A DNA stretch of 64,000 nucleotides from Rhizobium sp. LC145 (GTDB lineage: Bacteria > Pseudomonadota > Alphaproteobacteria > Rhizobiales > Rhizobiaceae), in NCBI RefSeq assembly GCF_001005825.1, contig NZ_LBHV01000010.1, forward strand, positions 62,001-126,000. The letters are read 5' to 3'. The position numbers were made by a program, and so were the translations under genes. The notes beneath the pieces are model-generated. The model searched no databases, had not been told where the DNA came from, and saw only the letters and a program-made list of their open reading frames with translations. Positions within the stretch are counted from its first letter, which is position 1; every line of letters begins with the position of its first letter. Shown here in pieces: positions 1-8,289 of this stretch.

Positions 1-529
1 TCAGGCCGAGCGCCGCCTGACGGCCGCCGGTCATCTCGATATAGACTTCAGCGAGAAGCTCGGAGTCGAGGAGCGCGCCATGCTTGGTGCGGTGGGCATT
101 GTCGATGCCGTAGCGCCGGCAGAGCGCATCGAGCGAATTCGGGCCCATCGGATGCTTGCGGCGCGCGAGCGCCAACGTATCCACTACCCTGTCCATCGTG
201 ACCGGAGGCAGGCCGATCCTTTCGAACTCCGCATTCACGAAGCCGATATCGAAGTTGGCGTTATGGGCGATCCACTTTGCACCATCGAAGAACTCGACGA
301 TCTTGTGGGCGACATCGGCGAATGCCGGCTTGTCCTTCAGGAACTCGTCGGTGATCCCATGTACGGCAAGCGCATCCGGATGAACCTTGCGATCGCCGGG
401 ATTGATGTAGAGATGCAGCGTATTGCCGGTCGGGAAATTGTTGATGAGCTCGATGCCGCCGATCTCGATGATGCGATCGAACTTCGATTCCAGGCCTGTC
501 GTTTCCGTATCGAAGATGATCTCACGCAT
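1..529 (-). CDS. dnaQ: DNA polymerase III epsilon subunit (proofreading 3'-5' exonuclease), C-terminus cut by window edge
   Basis: Proofreading subunit of the replicative polymerase core. The reverse strand reads from ATG at 529 through about 176 residues without a stop. The DEDDh exonuclease motifs are visible: ExoI DTET with Asp7 and Glu9, ExoII HNANFD near residue 97, and the ExoIII region HRTKHGALLD near residue 150. The family is usually about 235-245 residues, so roughly 60 C-terminal residues, including the alpha-binding tail, lie outside the window. The start overlaps the end of coaE by 8 nt, which suggests translational coupling as the last visible gene of the run that begins at the PPDK regulator. 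Identification is firm. Confidence 0.95.
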   Translation of the reverse strand, partial: MREIIFDTETTGLESKFDRIIEIGGIELINNFPTGNTLHLYINPGDRKVHPDALAVHGITDEFLKDKPAFADVAHKIVEFFDGAKWIAHNANFDIGFVNAEFERIGLPPVTMDRVVDTLALARRKHPMGPNSLDALCRRYGIDNAHRTKHGALLDSELLAEVYIEMTGGRQAALGL

Positions 530-1130
530 GATCTTTCCCGCTCCTTGTGCCTGACCGAAGGGCGGCGATGATTTCTTCCACCCTGGCTCTGGCCGCTTCC
601 ATGCCGTGCCCGGTATCGACCAGGAAATCGGCTCGTTTGCGCTTCTCCGCATCCGGCATCTGCCGGGAGAGAATCATGTCCAATTTTTCCTCGGTCATGC
701 TGGGTCGCGCAAGCACTCTTTCACGCTGGATCTGTGGATCGCATGTGACGACCACGATGACATCCACGCGCGCTTCACCCCCGGCTTCGAAGAGGAGCGG
801 TATATCGAGGAGGACCATGTCGGAATTGAGAGCGCGGTGACGCGCGAGAAATTCCGCCTCCCGCTTTCGGACCAGCGGATGGACGATCGATTCGAGGCGG
901 CGAAGAGCTGCCGGATCGCCGGCAAGCCGGCGGCTCAGTTCCTGCCGATCCACCACGCCTTCCTTCACCGTTCCCGGAAAAGCGTGCTCGACCGGCCCGG
1001 CCGCTTCGCCGCGGTAAAGATCGTGCACCACCGCATCGGCATCGTTCACCGGAATGCCGGCTTCCGCGAACATTTTCGCGGTCGTCGATTTTCCCATGCC
1101 GATGGATCCGGTGAGGCCGATGATGATCAT
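522..1130 (-). CDS. coaE: Dephospho-CoA kinase
   Basis: Catalyses the last step of coenzyme A synthesis, ATP-dependent phosphorylation of dephospho-CoA. The 202-residue product has the usual family length and opens with MIIIGLTGSIGMGKSTT, whose Walker A P-loop is at residues 8-16. The DADAVVHDLY motif (CoA-binding region) and the DIPLLFE segment are also present. The frame stays open 24 codons further upstream, but that part has no homology character. The chosen ATG overlaps the aroE stop in a 4-nt ATGA junction. It lies between aroE and dnaQ, an order usual in Rhizobiales. Confidence 0.96.
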   Translation of the reverse strand: MIIIGLTGSIGMGKSTTAKMFAEAGIPVNDADAVVHDLYRGEAAGPVEHAFPGTVKEGVVDRQELSRRLAGDPAALRRLESIVHPLVRKREAEFLARHRALNSDMVLLDIPLLFEAGGEARVDVIVVVTCDPQIQRERVLARPSMTEEKLDMILSRQMPDAEKRKRADFLVDTGHGMEAARARVEEIIAALRSGTRSGKDHA

Positions 1131-1963
1131 CCGTGCGTTTCCATGTCGGCAATAACGAGCTCGCGGAGCGCCTGGTCGACTTTCGGGCGCACGCCGAACC
1201 ACTTCTCGAAACCGGGAGCTGCCTGGTGCAGCAACATGCCGAGCCCATCGACGATCGCAAAGCCCTGAGTTTCCGCCTGGGCGAGAAGCGGCGTCTTCAG
1301 CGGCACATAGACGATATCCGTCACCACCGCCCCTTCCGCCAACCTCGAGAAATCGATATGCGGCACTTCCCCGCCATCCATGCCGAGGGACGTGGTGTTC
1401 ACGAAAAGCCCGGCACCCGCCATGACCTCGCCGAGGGCTTCGGTGGGATGGGCACGAACCTTCGGGCCGAAGCGATCGGCCAATTCCCGGGCGCGTGCGA
1501 CCGTGCGGTTCACCACATGGATCTCGCCGACGCCGCGATCGCGGATCGCCTGGATAACCGCCCGGCTCGCGCCGCCGGCGCCAAGGACGACAGCGCGGGT
1601 CGCGCGATCCCAGCCGGGATGCCGGTCATCCAGATTGGCGACGAAGCCGTGGCCATCGGTATTGGTCGCATGCAGCAGGCCTTCATCCATCCACAGCGTA
1701 TTGGAAGCGCCGAGTTCTTCCGCCAGCGCATCCGGCCGATCAGCAAGCCGGTAAGCCGCCTCCTTGTGCGGGATGGTGACATTGCCGCCCCGATAGCCGG
1801 AAGCGCCGCTTTTCAGCTTTTCGATGAAGCGCGGAAAATCCTCCTCGCTCACCGCTTCGGCGCGATAATCACCCTCAAGTCCGAGCCGCTTCAGCCAATA
1901 TCCATGGATGAGCGGGGAGCGCGAATGCCGGATCGGCCAGCCCGTTACGAATGCTTTAACCAT
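1127..1963 (-). CDS. aroE: Shikimate dehydrogenase (NADP-dependent)
   Basis: Reduces 3-dehydroshikimate to shikimate in the aromatic amino acid pathway. The 278-residue protein carries the shikimate-site motifs SRSP (residues 14-17), NVTIPHK with catalytic Lys67, and NTDG near 101. The NADP-binding glycine-rich GAGGASRA and the NRT motif follow. I chose the ATG at 1963 because the protein begins with the conserved MVKAFVTGWPIRHS; an in-frame ATG eight codons earlier lies inside a parS-like palindrome. The gene ends in a 4-nt overlap with coaE. Confidence 0.95.
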   Translation of the reverse strand: MVKAFVTGWPIRHSRSPLIHGYWLKRLGLEGDYRAEAVSEEDFPRFIEKLKSGASGYRGGNVTIPHKEAAYRLADRPDALAEELGASNTLWMDEGLLHATNTDGHGFVANLDDRHPGWDRATRAVVLGAGGASRAVIQAIRDRGVGEIHVVNRTVARARELADRFGPKVRAHPTEALGEVMAGAGLFVNTTSLGMDGGEVPHIDFSRLAEGAVVTDIVYVPLKTPLLAQAETQGFAIVDGLGMLLHQAAPGFEKWFGVRPKVDQALRELVIADMETHG

Positions 1964-1966
1964 GAT

Positions 1967-1982
1967 TGTTTCACGTGAATCA
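1967..1982. promoter_or_regulatory. parS centromere-like site 1
   Basis: The 16-mer TGTTTCACGTGAATCA matches the ParB-binding parS palindrome TGTTTCACGTGAAACA except for A to T at position 14. It sits at the maf/aroE junction and includes the maf stop codon. ParA and ParB are encoded about 9 kb away, and the predicted origin is 1.4 kb away. Binding is inferred from sequence only. Confidence 0.8.
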
Positions 1983-2573
1983 TCCATCGATTGCCCCGAT
2001 TTCGCGGAGCTTTGCCAAAAGCGGCAGCATCGGCAGGCCCAGAATGGTGAAGTAATCGCCTTCTATCGCCGAGAAAAGCTGGATGCCTTCGCCTTCCAAC
2101 TGATAGGCGCCGACGCTGGAAAACGCCTTGCTCCCGACGCTGGCGAGATAGCGATCGACGAAATCTTCCGACAGCGTCCTCACCGTGAGATCCGCGTGGG
2201 CGACATGCCGCCATACGATCTGTCCATCCCGCACCAGGGCGACCGCACTGTTCAGGCGATGCGTCTTTCCCGAGAGCGAGAGCAGGTTTTCGCGCGCCTC
2301 GGCAAGGCTTTTCGGCTTGTGGTAGACCCGAGCCCCGAGCGACATGGTCTGGTCGGAGCCGATCACCAGTGCGCCGGGGACGTGCCGGCTGACATCTTCG
2401 GCCTTCGCGAGCGCGAGCGCGGCGGCAATTTCATCCGGCGATGCATCTCCGAGACCTGCCTCGATCGCGCGTTCATCGATATCAGCGGCACGGGCATCGA
2501 AAATCAGCCCGGCGTTCTCCATCAGCATGCGACGGAAGGGGCTGGAGGACGCCAGCACGATGGGCAGATTCAC
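1980..2573 (-). CDS. maf: Maf family nucleotide pyrophosphatase
   Basis: House-cleaning nucleoside triphosphate pyrophosphatase of the Maf/HAM1-like fold, hydrolysing non-canonical or modified NTPs to NMPs. The 197-residue product starts with NLPIVLASSSPFRR, the family's N-terminal signature, and contains the GSDQ catalytic aspartate motif and a YHKPKS segment. The start is GTG at 2573, preceded by a good GGAGG ribosome site 7 nt upstream; the open frame runs further up but into the PPDK-regulator gene. The exact substrate among Maf subfamilies cannot be read from sequence alone. Confidence 0.93.
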   Translation of the reverse strand: MNLPIVLASSSPFRRMLMENAGLIFDARAADIDERAIEAGLGDASPDEIAAALALAKAEDVSRHVPGALVIGSDQTMSLGARVYHKPKSLAEARENLLSLSGKTHRLNSAVALVRDGQIVWRHVAHADLTVRTLSEDFVDRYLASVGSKAFSSVGAYQLEGEGIQLFSAIEGDYFTILGLPMLPLLAKLREIGAIDG

Positions 2574-2602
2574 TATATATCCTCCTCGGATGATCGTCTC
2601 GC

Positions 2603-3424
2603 TTAGCGCAGCTTCAGGCGCAGCGCAACGATGGCCGCCGCCGTCTCTTCGATCGAGCGATGGGTGACGTCTATGACCGGCCAGTTGTGGCGGGCGCATA
2701 AAGCGCGCGCATATTTTAGCTCTTCGTTGGTGGGGGGGCGGTCCGTATAATGTTGCCGGTCAAAGCCTTGCGTGGTTCCGAGTTCCCGGTTTTCACGAAC
2801 CTGGGAGATCCGGTTTGTGGTCGCCACCAGACCGACGATCAGCGGGCGCGTAGCGCGGAACAGATTTTCGGGAAGCTCCATGCCCGGAACGATCGGGATA
2901 TTGGCGGTCTTGATGCCCCGATTGGCGAGATAGATGCTGGTGGGTGTTTTAGACGAGCGGCTGACGCCGACCAGAACCACATCCGCCTCGTCGTAATCCT
3001 CCGGCATCTGGCCGTCATCGTGATCCATGGTGAAGTTGAGCGCCTCAATGCGTGCGAAATAATCTGCATTCAAGGCATGTTGCGCGCCCACCCGGCGGCG
3101 GGAAGGCGCACCGAGATAGGCCTGAAAAGTGGCCATGATCGGTTCCAGAACGTTGACGCAGGGAATGCCGAGTTCGCGGCAGCGCCCGTCGAGAAGCTCT
3201 GCGAGTTCCTGATCGACCAGGGTATAGAGCAGGATGCCGGGCTCGCGATCCACCGCATCCAGGACCGCCAGGAGCTGCTGGCGATTTCGAATCAGAGGAT
3301 AGACGTGCTCGATCGCCATGGACGCTTGAAACTGCACGGAAGCAGCCCGCCCCGCGGAGATGAGAGTCTCTCCCGTGGAGTCAGAAATGAGGTGCAGATG
3401 GAAGAAGTTTTTTTTGTTCTCCAC
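2603..3424 (-). CDS. Pyruvate, phosphate dikinase regulatory protein (DUF299 kinase/pyrophosphorylase)
   Basis: Bifunctional ADP-dependent kinase and Pi-dependent pyrophosphorylase that switches pyruvate-phosphate dikinase (or PEP synthase) off and on by threonine phosphorylation. The 273-residue protein opens with the family signature FHLHLISDSTGET and carries the unusual P-loop GVSRSSKTPTSIYL in its second half. It is the orthologue of the RP001-type gene that flanks the Caulobacter origin. It transcribes away from the predicted origin and heads the run maf-aroE-coaE-dnaQ, with 29 nt to maf. Confidence 0.94.
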   Translation of the reverse strand: MENKKNFFHLHLISDSTGETLISAGRAASVQFQASMAIEHVYPLIRNRQQLLAVLDAVDREPGILLYTLVDQELAELLDGRCRELGIPCVNVLEPIMATFQAYLGAPSRRRVGAQHALNADYFARIEALNFTMDHDDGQMPEDYDEADVVLVGVSRSSKTPTSIYLANRGIKTANIPIVPGMELPENLFRATRPLIVGLVATTNRISQVRENRELGTTQGFDRQHYTDRPPTNEELKYARALCARHNWPVIDVTHRSIEETAAAIVALRLKLR

Positions 3425-3826
3425 GCTAATCCTTGCCCTTTGTTGAAAACCGGGGAGAGGTGGACGATGTTTCCGGCCGGGAGTTCAGCATGCGGGAAAA
3501 CTGCCTGTTTTTCCACATTCGGCGCTCCGGTTCATGAGGAATTCGGCTTCTTGTGAGTTGCGGGGATTAACCGAGGTGGCTTTCAATTCTTCCACATATT
3601 CTCCACAGCCAAGTGCCTACTATCAGCATAGCCATCATTCTGGAATCCCGACAGGAATCGAACTCCTCCACAAGAGCGGAAGACTTGAGGAATTGTTTTT
3701 CCTCCTTCCCTGACGATGGCGGCAGATCGTCGCGTTTTCTGTGAGCTGCGTTTAATCCTTGCTACCCACAGACTCTAAGAAATAGAAACCTATTCAAATT
3801 TCCTTTTTTTAATTGGGGAGAACACA
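3425..3826. other. Predicted chromosomal replication origin (oriC) region
   Basis: This 402-nt gap separates the divergent PPDK-regulator (RP001-type) and hemE genes, the position of the Caulobacter origin and of the hemE-linked origin reported for Sinorhizobium. It contains same-strand DnaA-box-like 9-mers: TTTTCCACA (3509-3517), TCTTCCACA (3588-3596), TTCTCCACA (3599-3607), TCCTCCACA (3664-3672) and CTACCCACA (3762-3770), each with one or two mismatches to TTATCCACA. GANTC methylation sites lie at 3643, 3655 and 3771, and an AT-rich stretch at about 3750-3815 adjoins hemE. The hemE and PPDK-regulator promoters must also lie here. Origin activity is inferred, not shown. Confidence 0.78.
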
Positions 3827-4861
3827 TTGACCGGCGCACCCCGGAAGATCGTCGAAGTGCTGGAAGGCAAAACAGTGAGCCCTCCCCCGATCTGGCTGAT
3901 GAGACAGGCGGGGCGCTATCTCCCCGAATATCGCGAGACACGCGCGAAGGCCGGAGGCTTCCTCGATCTCTGTTATTCCCCCGAGCTTGCCGTCGAGGTG
4001 ACGCTACAGCCGATCCGGCGGTATGGCTTCGACGCGGCAATTCTCTTTTCCGATATCCTAGTCATTCCCGATGCCTTGAAACGGAATGTCCGTTTCGTCG
4101 AAGGCGAAGGCCCGCGCATGGACCCGATCGATGAGGGAGCCATCCGGCTCTTGAATGGTGACGGCGTCCTGGATCATCTCGCTCCGGTCATCGAGACTGT
4201 GCGGCGGCTGAGGAGGGAACTGCCGGAAGAAACCGCCCTGCTGGGCTTCTGCGGCGCACCGTGGACGGTCGCGACCTACATGATCGCCGGCCGGGGGACA
4301 CCCGACCAGGCGCCTGCCCGTCTCTTCGCCTATCGCTTTCCGCAGGCTTTCGAACAGCTTCTGAGCTTGCTTGCGGAGATTTCGGCCGAATATCTGATCG
4401 AGCAGATCGATGCCGGCGCCGATGCGGTGCAGATTTTCGATTCCTGGGCGGGTGTACTGGGCGAACGGGAATTCGAGGCCTATGCGGTCAAGCCCGTGGC
4501 CCGGATGATCGAGATCGTGCGGAACCGCAGGCCGCAGGCGAAAGTCATCGCATTTGCCAAGGGCGCCGGTATGAACCTCAAGGATTATCGCCGCAAGACC
4601 GGCGCTGATGCGATCGGGCTCGATTGGTCCGTTCCGCTTTCCTTTGCCGCTGAACTTCAAAAAGACGGGCCGGTGCAGGGCAATCTCGATCCGATGCGGG
4701 TGGTTGCCGGAGGCGTTTCGCTGACCGAAGGGGTCGATGCCATACTGCAGGCGCTCGGTAACGGGCCGCTGATCTTCAATCTCGGCCACGGGATCACGCC
4801 GGAAGCCGATCCCGCTCATGTGGCGGAGCTCGTGGAGCGCGTGCGGGGGATGCGGCCGTGA
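3827..4861 (+). CDS. hemE: Uroporphyrinogen decarboxylase
   Basis: Decarboxylates uroporphyrinogen III to coproporphyrinogen III in heme synthesis. The 344-residue product contains the signature PPIWLMRQAGRYLPEYR near residue 20 and FCGAPWTVATYM near residue 140, at the usual family length. The start is a TTG codon at 3827 with GGGGAG 6 nt upstream; no ATG or GTG fits the conserved N-terminus. The gene directly borders the predicted origin and overlaps hemJ by 4 nt (GTGA), so the two heme genes are probably translated together. Confidence 0.96.
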   Translation: MTGAPRKIVEVLEGKTVSPPPIWLMRQAGRYLPEYRETRAKAGGFLDLCYSPELAVEVTLQPIRRYGFDAAILFSDILVIPDALKRNVRFVEGEGPRMDPIDEGAIRLLNGDGVLDHLAPVIETVRRLRRELPEETALLGFCGAPWTVATYMIAGRGTPDQAPARLFAYRFPQAFEQLLSLLAEISAEYLIEQIDAGADAVQIFDSWAGVLGEREFEAYAVKPVARMIEIVRNRRPQAKVIAFAKGAGMNLKDYRRKTGADAIGLDWSVPLSFAAELQKDGPVQGNLDPMRVVAGGVSLTEGVDAILQALGNGPLIFNLGHGITPEADPAHVAELVERVRGMRP

Positions 4862-5403
4862 CCGAGATCGAGAAACAGACATCGGAAAAGGCGGGCAGCC
4901 GGGCTTCGGCGCGCGCCTTCACAGCACTTGCGGTTTTCGCGGGCATTCTGGCGGCGCTGTATTTCTGGCAGCCGGAAAATTTCTATCTCTGGGTCAAGGC
5001 CTTCCATGTGATCGCGGTGATCTCTTGGATGGCGGGCCTCTTCTACCTGCCGCGGCTTTTCATCTATCACAGCGATGCCGAGCCCGGTTCGCAGCAATCC
5101 GAGATCTTCAAGGTGATGGAGCGGCGACTGCTCAAGATCATCATGAACCCGGCGATGATGCTGACCTGGATGTTCGGGCTCTATCTCGCCTGGGATGTCT
5201 ACGGATTTCGCGGCGGCTGGCTGCATGCCAAGATCGGGCTCGTCGTCCTGATGACAGTCGTGCATGTGTTCTTCAGCCGCGCGGTGCGGAATTTTGCCGC
5301 CGACGGCCCCCGTAAACCCCCGCGCCATTGGCGGCTGATGAACGAGCTGCCGACCCTGCTGATGATCGCCATCGTGATCCTGGTCGTCGTCAAACCATTC
5401 TGA
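4858..5403 (+). CDS. hemJ: Protoporphyrinogen IX oxidase, HemJ type
   Basis: Membrane protein that oxidises protoporphyrinogen IX to protoporphyrin IX, the route used by most alphaproteobacteria in place of HemG or HemY. The 181-residue sequence has four or five hydrophobic segments and the conserved histidine motif KAFHVIAVISWMAGLFYLPR. The start is GTG overlapping the hemE stop. An N-terminal charged stretch of about 20 residues precedes the first membrane segment. Function follows from the family and from pairing with hemE. Confidence 0.93.
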   Translation: MTEIEKQTSEKAGSRASARAFTALAVFAGILAALYFWQPENFYLWVKAFHVIAVISWMAGLFYLPRLFIYHSDAEPGSQQSEIFKVMERRLLKIIMNPAMMLTWMFGLYLAWDVYGFRGGWLHAKIGLVVLMTVVHVFFSRAVRNFAADGPRKPPRHWRLMNELPTLLMIAIVILVVVKPF

Positions 5404-5601
5404 CAGCGTTCATCTGTTGCGGTTTGTTGAGGAAGATTTGCACCTCCCCCTCTTGCGGCGCTTTCCATGAGTCGCTATTTTCGCCCCATCTCATCTCGTG
5501 GCATGCGTGTTAATCTCATCGCTCCCGGATCATTTTCCGCGGTGGCGAATTTCCCCTACACGCCTGACTTCCCCCTTAAAATCTCAACGTGGTCCCCCTT
5601 C
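5404..5601 (+). promoter_or_regulatory. Leader region of rho, pyrimidine-rich
   Basis: This 198-nt stretch upstream of rho is rich in C and T, with runs such as CCTCCCCCTC, TTTCCCC and CTTCCCCCTT, and looks poorly structured. Rho binds such RNA, and rho autoregulates by terminating in its own leader in several bacteria, so this is a candidate Rho-utilisation region. The rho frame is also open upstream to an ATG at 5467, but that start has no ribosome site. Confidence 0.5.
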
Positions 5602-6867
<1,266 letters not shown>

Positions 6868-6893
6868 TCCTTAGCCGGATTCCGCTTTCTACG

Positions 6894-6923
6894 AAGCGCT
6901 CGGCCACTGGTCGGGCGCTTTTT
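6894..6923 (+). terminator. Intrinsic terminator after rho
   Basis: Twelve-base-pair stem AAGCGCTCGGCC / GGTCGGGCGCTT (two G-T pairs) with a 3-nt ACT loop and a following T-run, starting 26 nt after the rho stop. It lies 20 nt before mnmE, so mnmE is probably expressed by readthrough or its own promoter. Confidence 0.8.
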
Positions 6924-6943
6924 GATTTAACGGTTCGAAAATC

Positions 6944-8248
6944 ATGGTCAGCTCCGCCGATACGATATTCGCTCTTTCCAGCGGTAACCTACCCGCCGGC
7001 GTTGCCGTGATCCGTATAAGCGGCCCTACCGCCTTCTCAGCGGCTGAAGCGCTTGCGGGCGTGCTGCCGGCGCCGCGGCTTGCGCAGCTGAAAAAGATTC
7101 GCAACCGTAACGGACTGCTGCTCGACCAGGCGCTTGTGGTGATCTTCCCTTCTCCCAATTCGTTTACGGGTGAAGATTGCGTGGAATTCCACCTGCACGG
7201 CAGCAAAGCGGTGGTTTCTGCCGTGTTTGCCGAGCTTGGCGATATAGCTGGGCTTCGGATGGCCGAAGCCGGGGAATTTTCGCGGCGGGCTTTCGAAAAC
7301 GGTAAGCTCGATCTCGTGGAGGCGGAAGGCCTGGGCGATCTGATTGCGGCCGAAACCGAGATGCAGAGGCGACTTGCCGTCGAGGAGGGTTTCGGCGGCC
7401 AGTCGGTGCTTTATGCCGGTTGGGCTGAGCGCCTCACGCGGGCGCGTGCCCTTATCGAAGCCGAGCTCGATTTCGCCGATGAGGACGATGTTCCGGGCTC
7501 CGTTTCCGAGCAGGTGTGGAGCGATGTGGCCCGCCTGCGTGATGAGATCGAGGGCCATATAGGCTCGTCGAAATCGGGAGAGATTATCCGCGACGGGTAT
7601 AAGGTGGTGATCGCCGGGCCGCCCAACGCCGGAAAGTCGAGCTTGTTGAACACGCTCGCGAAGCGGGATGTGGCGATCGTCACCGAGATCGCCGGCACGA
7701 CGCGCGATATCCTGCATGTGGATCTCGACATGGAAGGCTACCTCGTTCGCTTCTTCGATACGGCGGGACTGCGTGAGACAGGCGATCTCGTGGAGCAGGA
7801 AGGCGTTCGCCGCGCGAGGCGCGCAATGGAGGAAGCCGATCTCGTTCTGCTGGTGGAGGAGATCGATTCGTATCCGGAACAAAGTGTCATACCCGAAGGA
7901 AAACAGGTTCTCCGGATCGGCAGTAAGCTGGATCGCCACAAGAGCGCCGATACCTATGATATTTGCCTTTCCGTTCATACGGGAGAGGGATTGGAGAAGC
8001 TTCGGGAGAGGATTCTGGGAAATCTCCGGGGCCTATGGGCCGGCTCGACGATGCCGAGCCGCGCCCGTCATTGCGATTTTCTCAAACAGGCTTCCAATTC
8101 GATCCAGGAAGCTCTAAATGGCAGCCAACTCGACTTGAGAGCCGAGAACCTCCGGGCTGCGGCAAGTGCATTGGGCCGTATCACCGGACGGGTGGATGTG
8201 GAGCAATTGCTCGACGTCATCTTTTCGCAATTCTGTATCGGCAAATGA
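6944..8248 (+). CDS. mnmE: tRNA uridine-5-carboxymethylaminomethyl modification GTPase MnmE
   Basis: With MnmG it forms the complex that installs cmnm5 groups on U34 of several tRNAs, using GTP and a folate one-carbon donor. The 434-residue protein has the N-terminal folate-binding domain beginning DTIFALSSG, a helical domain, and an inserted G domain with P-loop GPPNAGKSS near 225-233 and DTAG near 270. It ends in the catalytic CIGK motif. The G4 element appears as SKLD rather than the usual NKxD. The stop codon lies inside a parS site, and mnmG follows. Confidence 0.96.
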   Translation: MVSSADTIFALSSGNLPAGVAVIRISGPTAFSAAEALAGVLPAPRLAQLKKIRNRNGLLLDQALVVIFPSPNSFTGEDCVEFHLHGSKAVVSAVFAELGDIAGLRMAEAGEFSRRAFENGKLDLVEAEGLGDLIAAETEMQRRLAVEEGFGGQSVLYAGWAERLTRARALIEAELDFADEDDVPGSVSEQVWSDVARLRDEIEGHIGSSKSGEIIRDGYKVVIAGPPNAGKSSLLNTLAKRDVAIVTEIAGTTRDILHVDLDMEGYLVRFFDTAGLRETGDLVEQEGVRRARRAMEEADLVLLVEEIDSYPEQSVIPEGKQVLRIGSKLDRHKSADTYDICLSVHTGEGLEKLRERILGNLRGLWAGSTMPSRARHCDFLKQASNSIQEALNGSQLDLRAENLRAAASALGRITGRVDVEQLLDVIFSQFCIGK

Positions 8249-8261
8249 TTCACGTGAAACA
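8246..8261. promoter_or_regulatory. parS centromere-like site 2
   Basis: TGATTCACGTGAAACA matches the parS palindrome at 15 of 16 positions (A for T at position 3). It spans the mnmE stop codon and the short gap before mnmG, about 2.5 kb upstream of parA. Predicted ParB binding site. Confidence 0.82.
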
Positions 8262-8289
8262 TGGGTGATTGCCGCGGATAGGACCGATC

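Noticed and set aside
5467..5601. N-terminal 45-residue extension of Rho
   Set aside because: No ribosome site at the upstream ATG and no similarity to known Rho N-termini; kept as a start-site question only.
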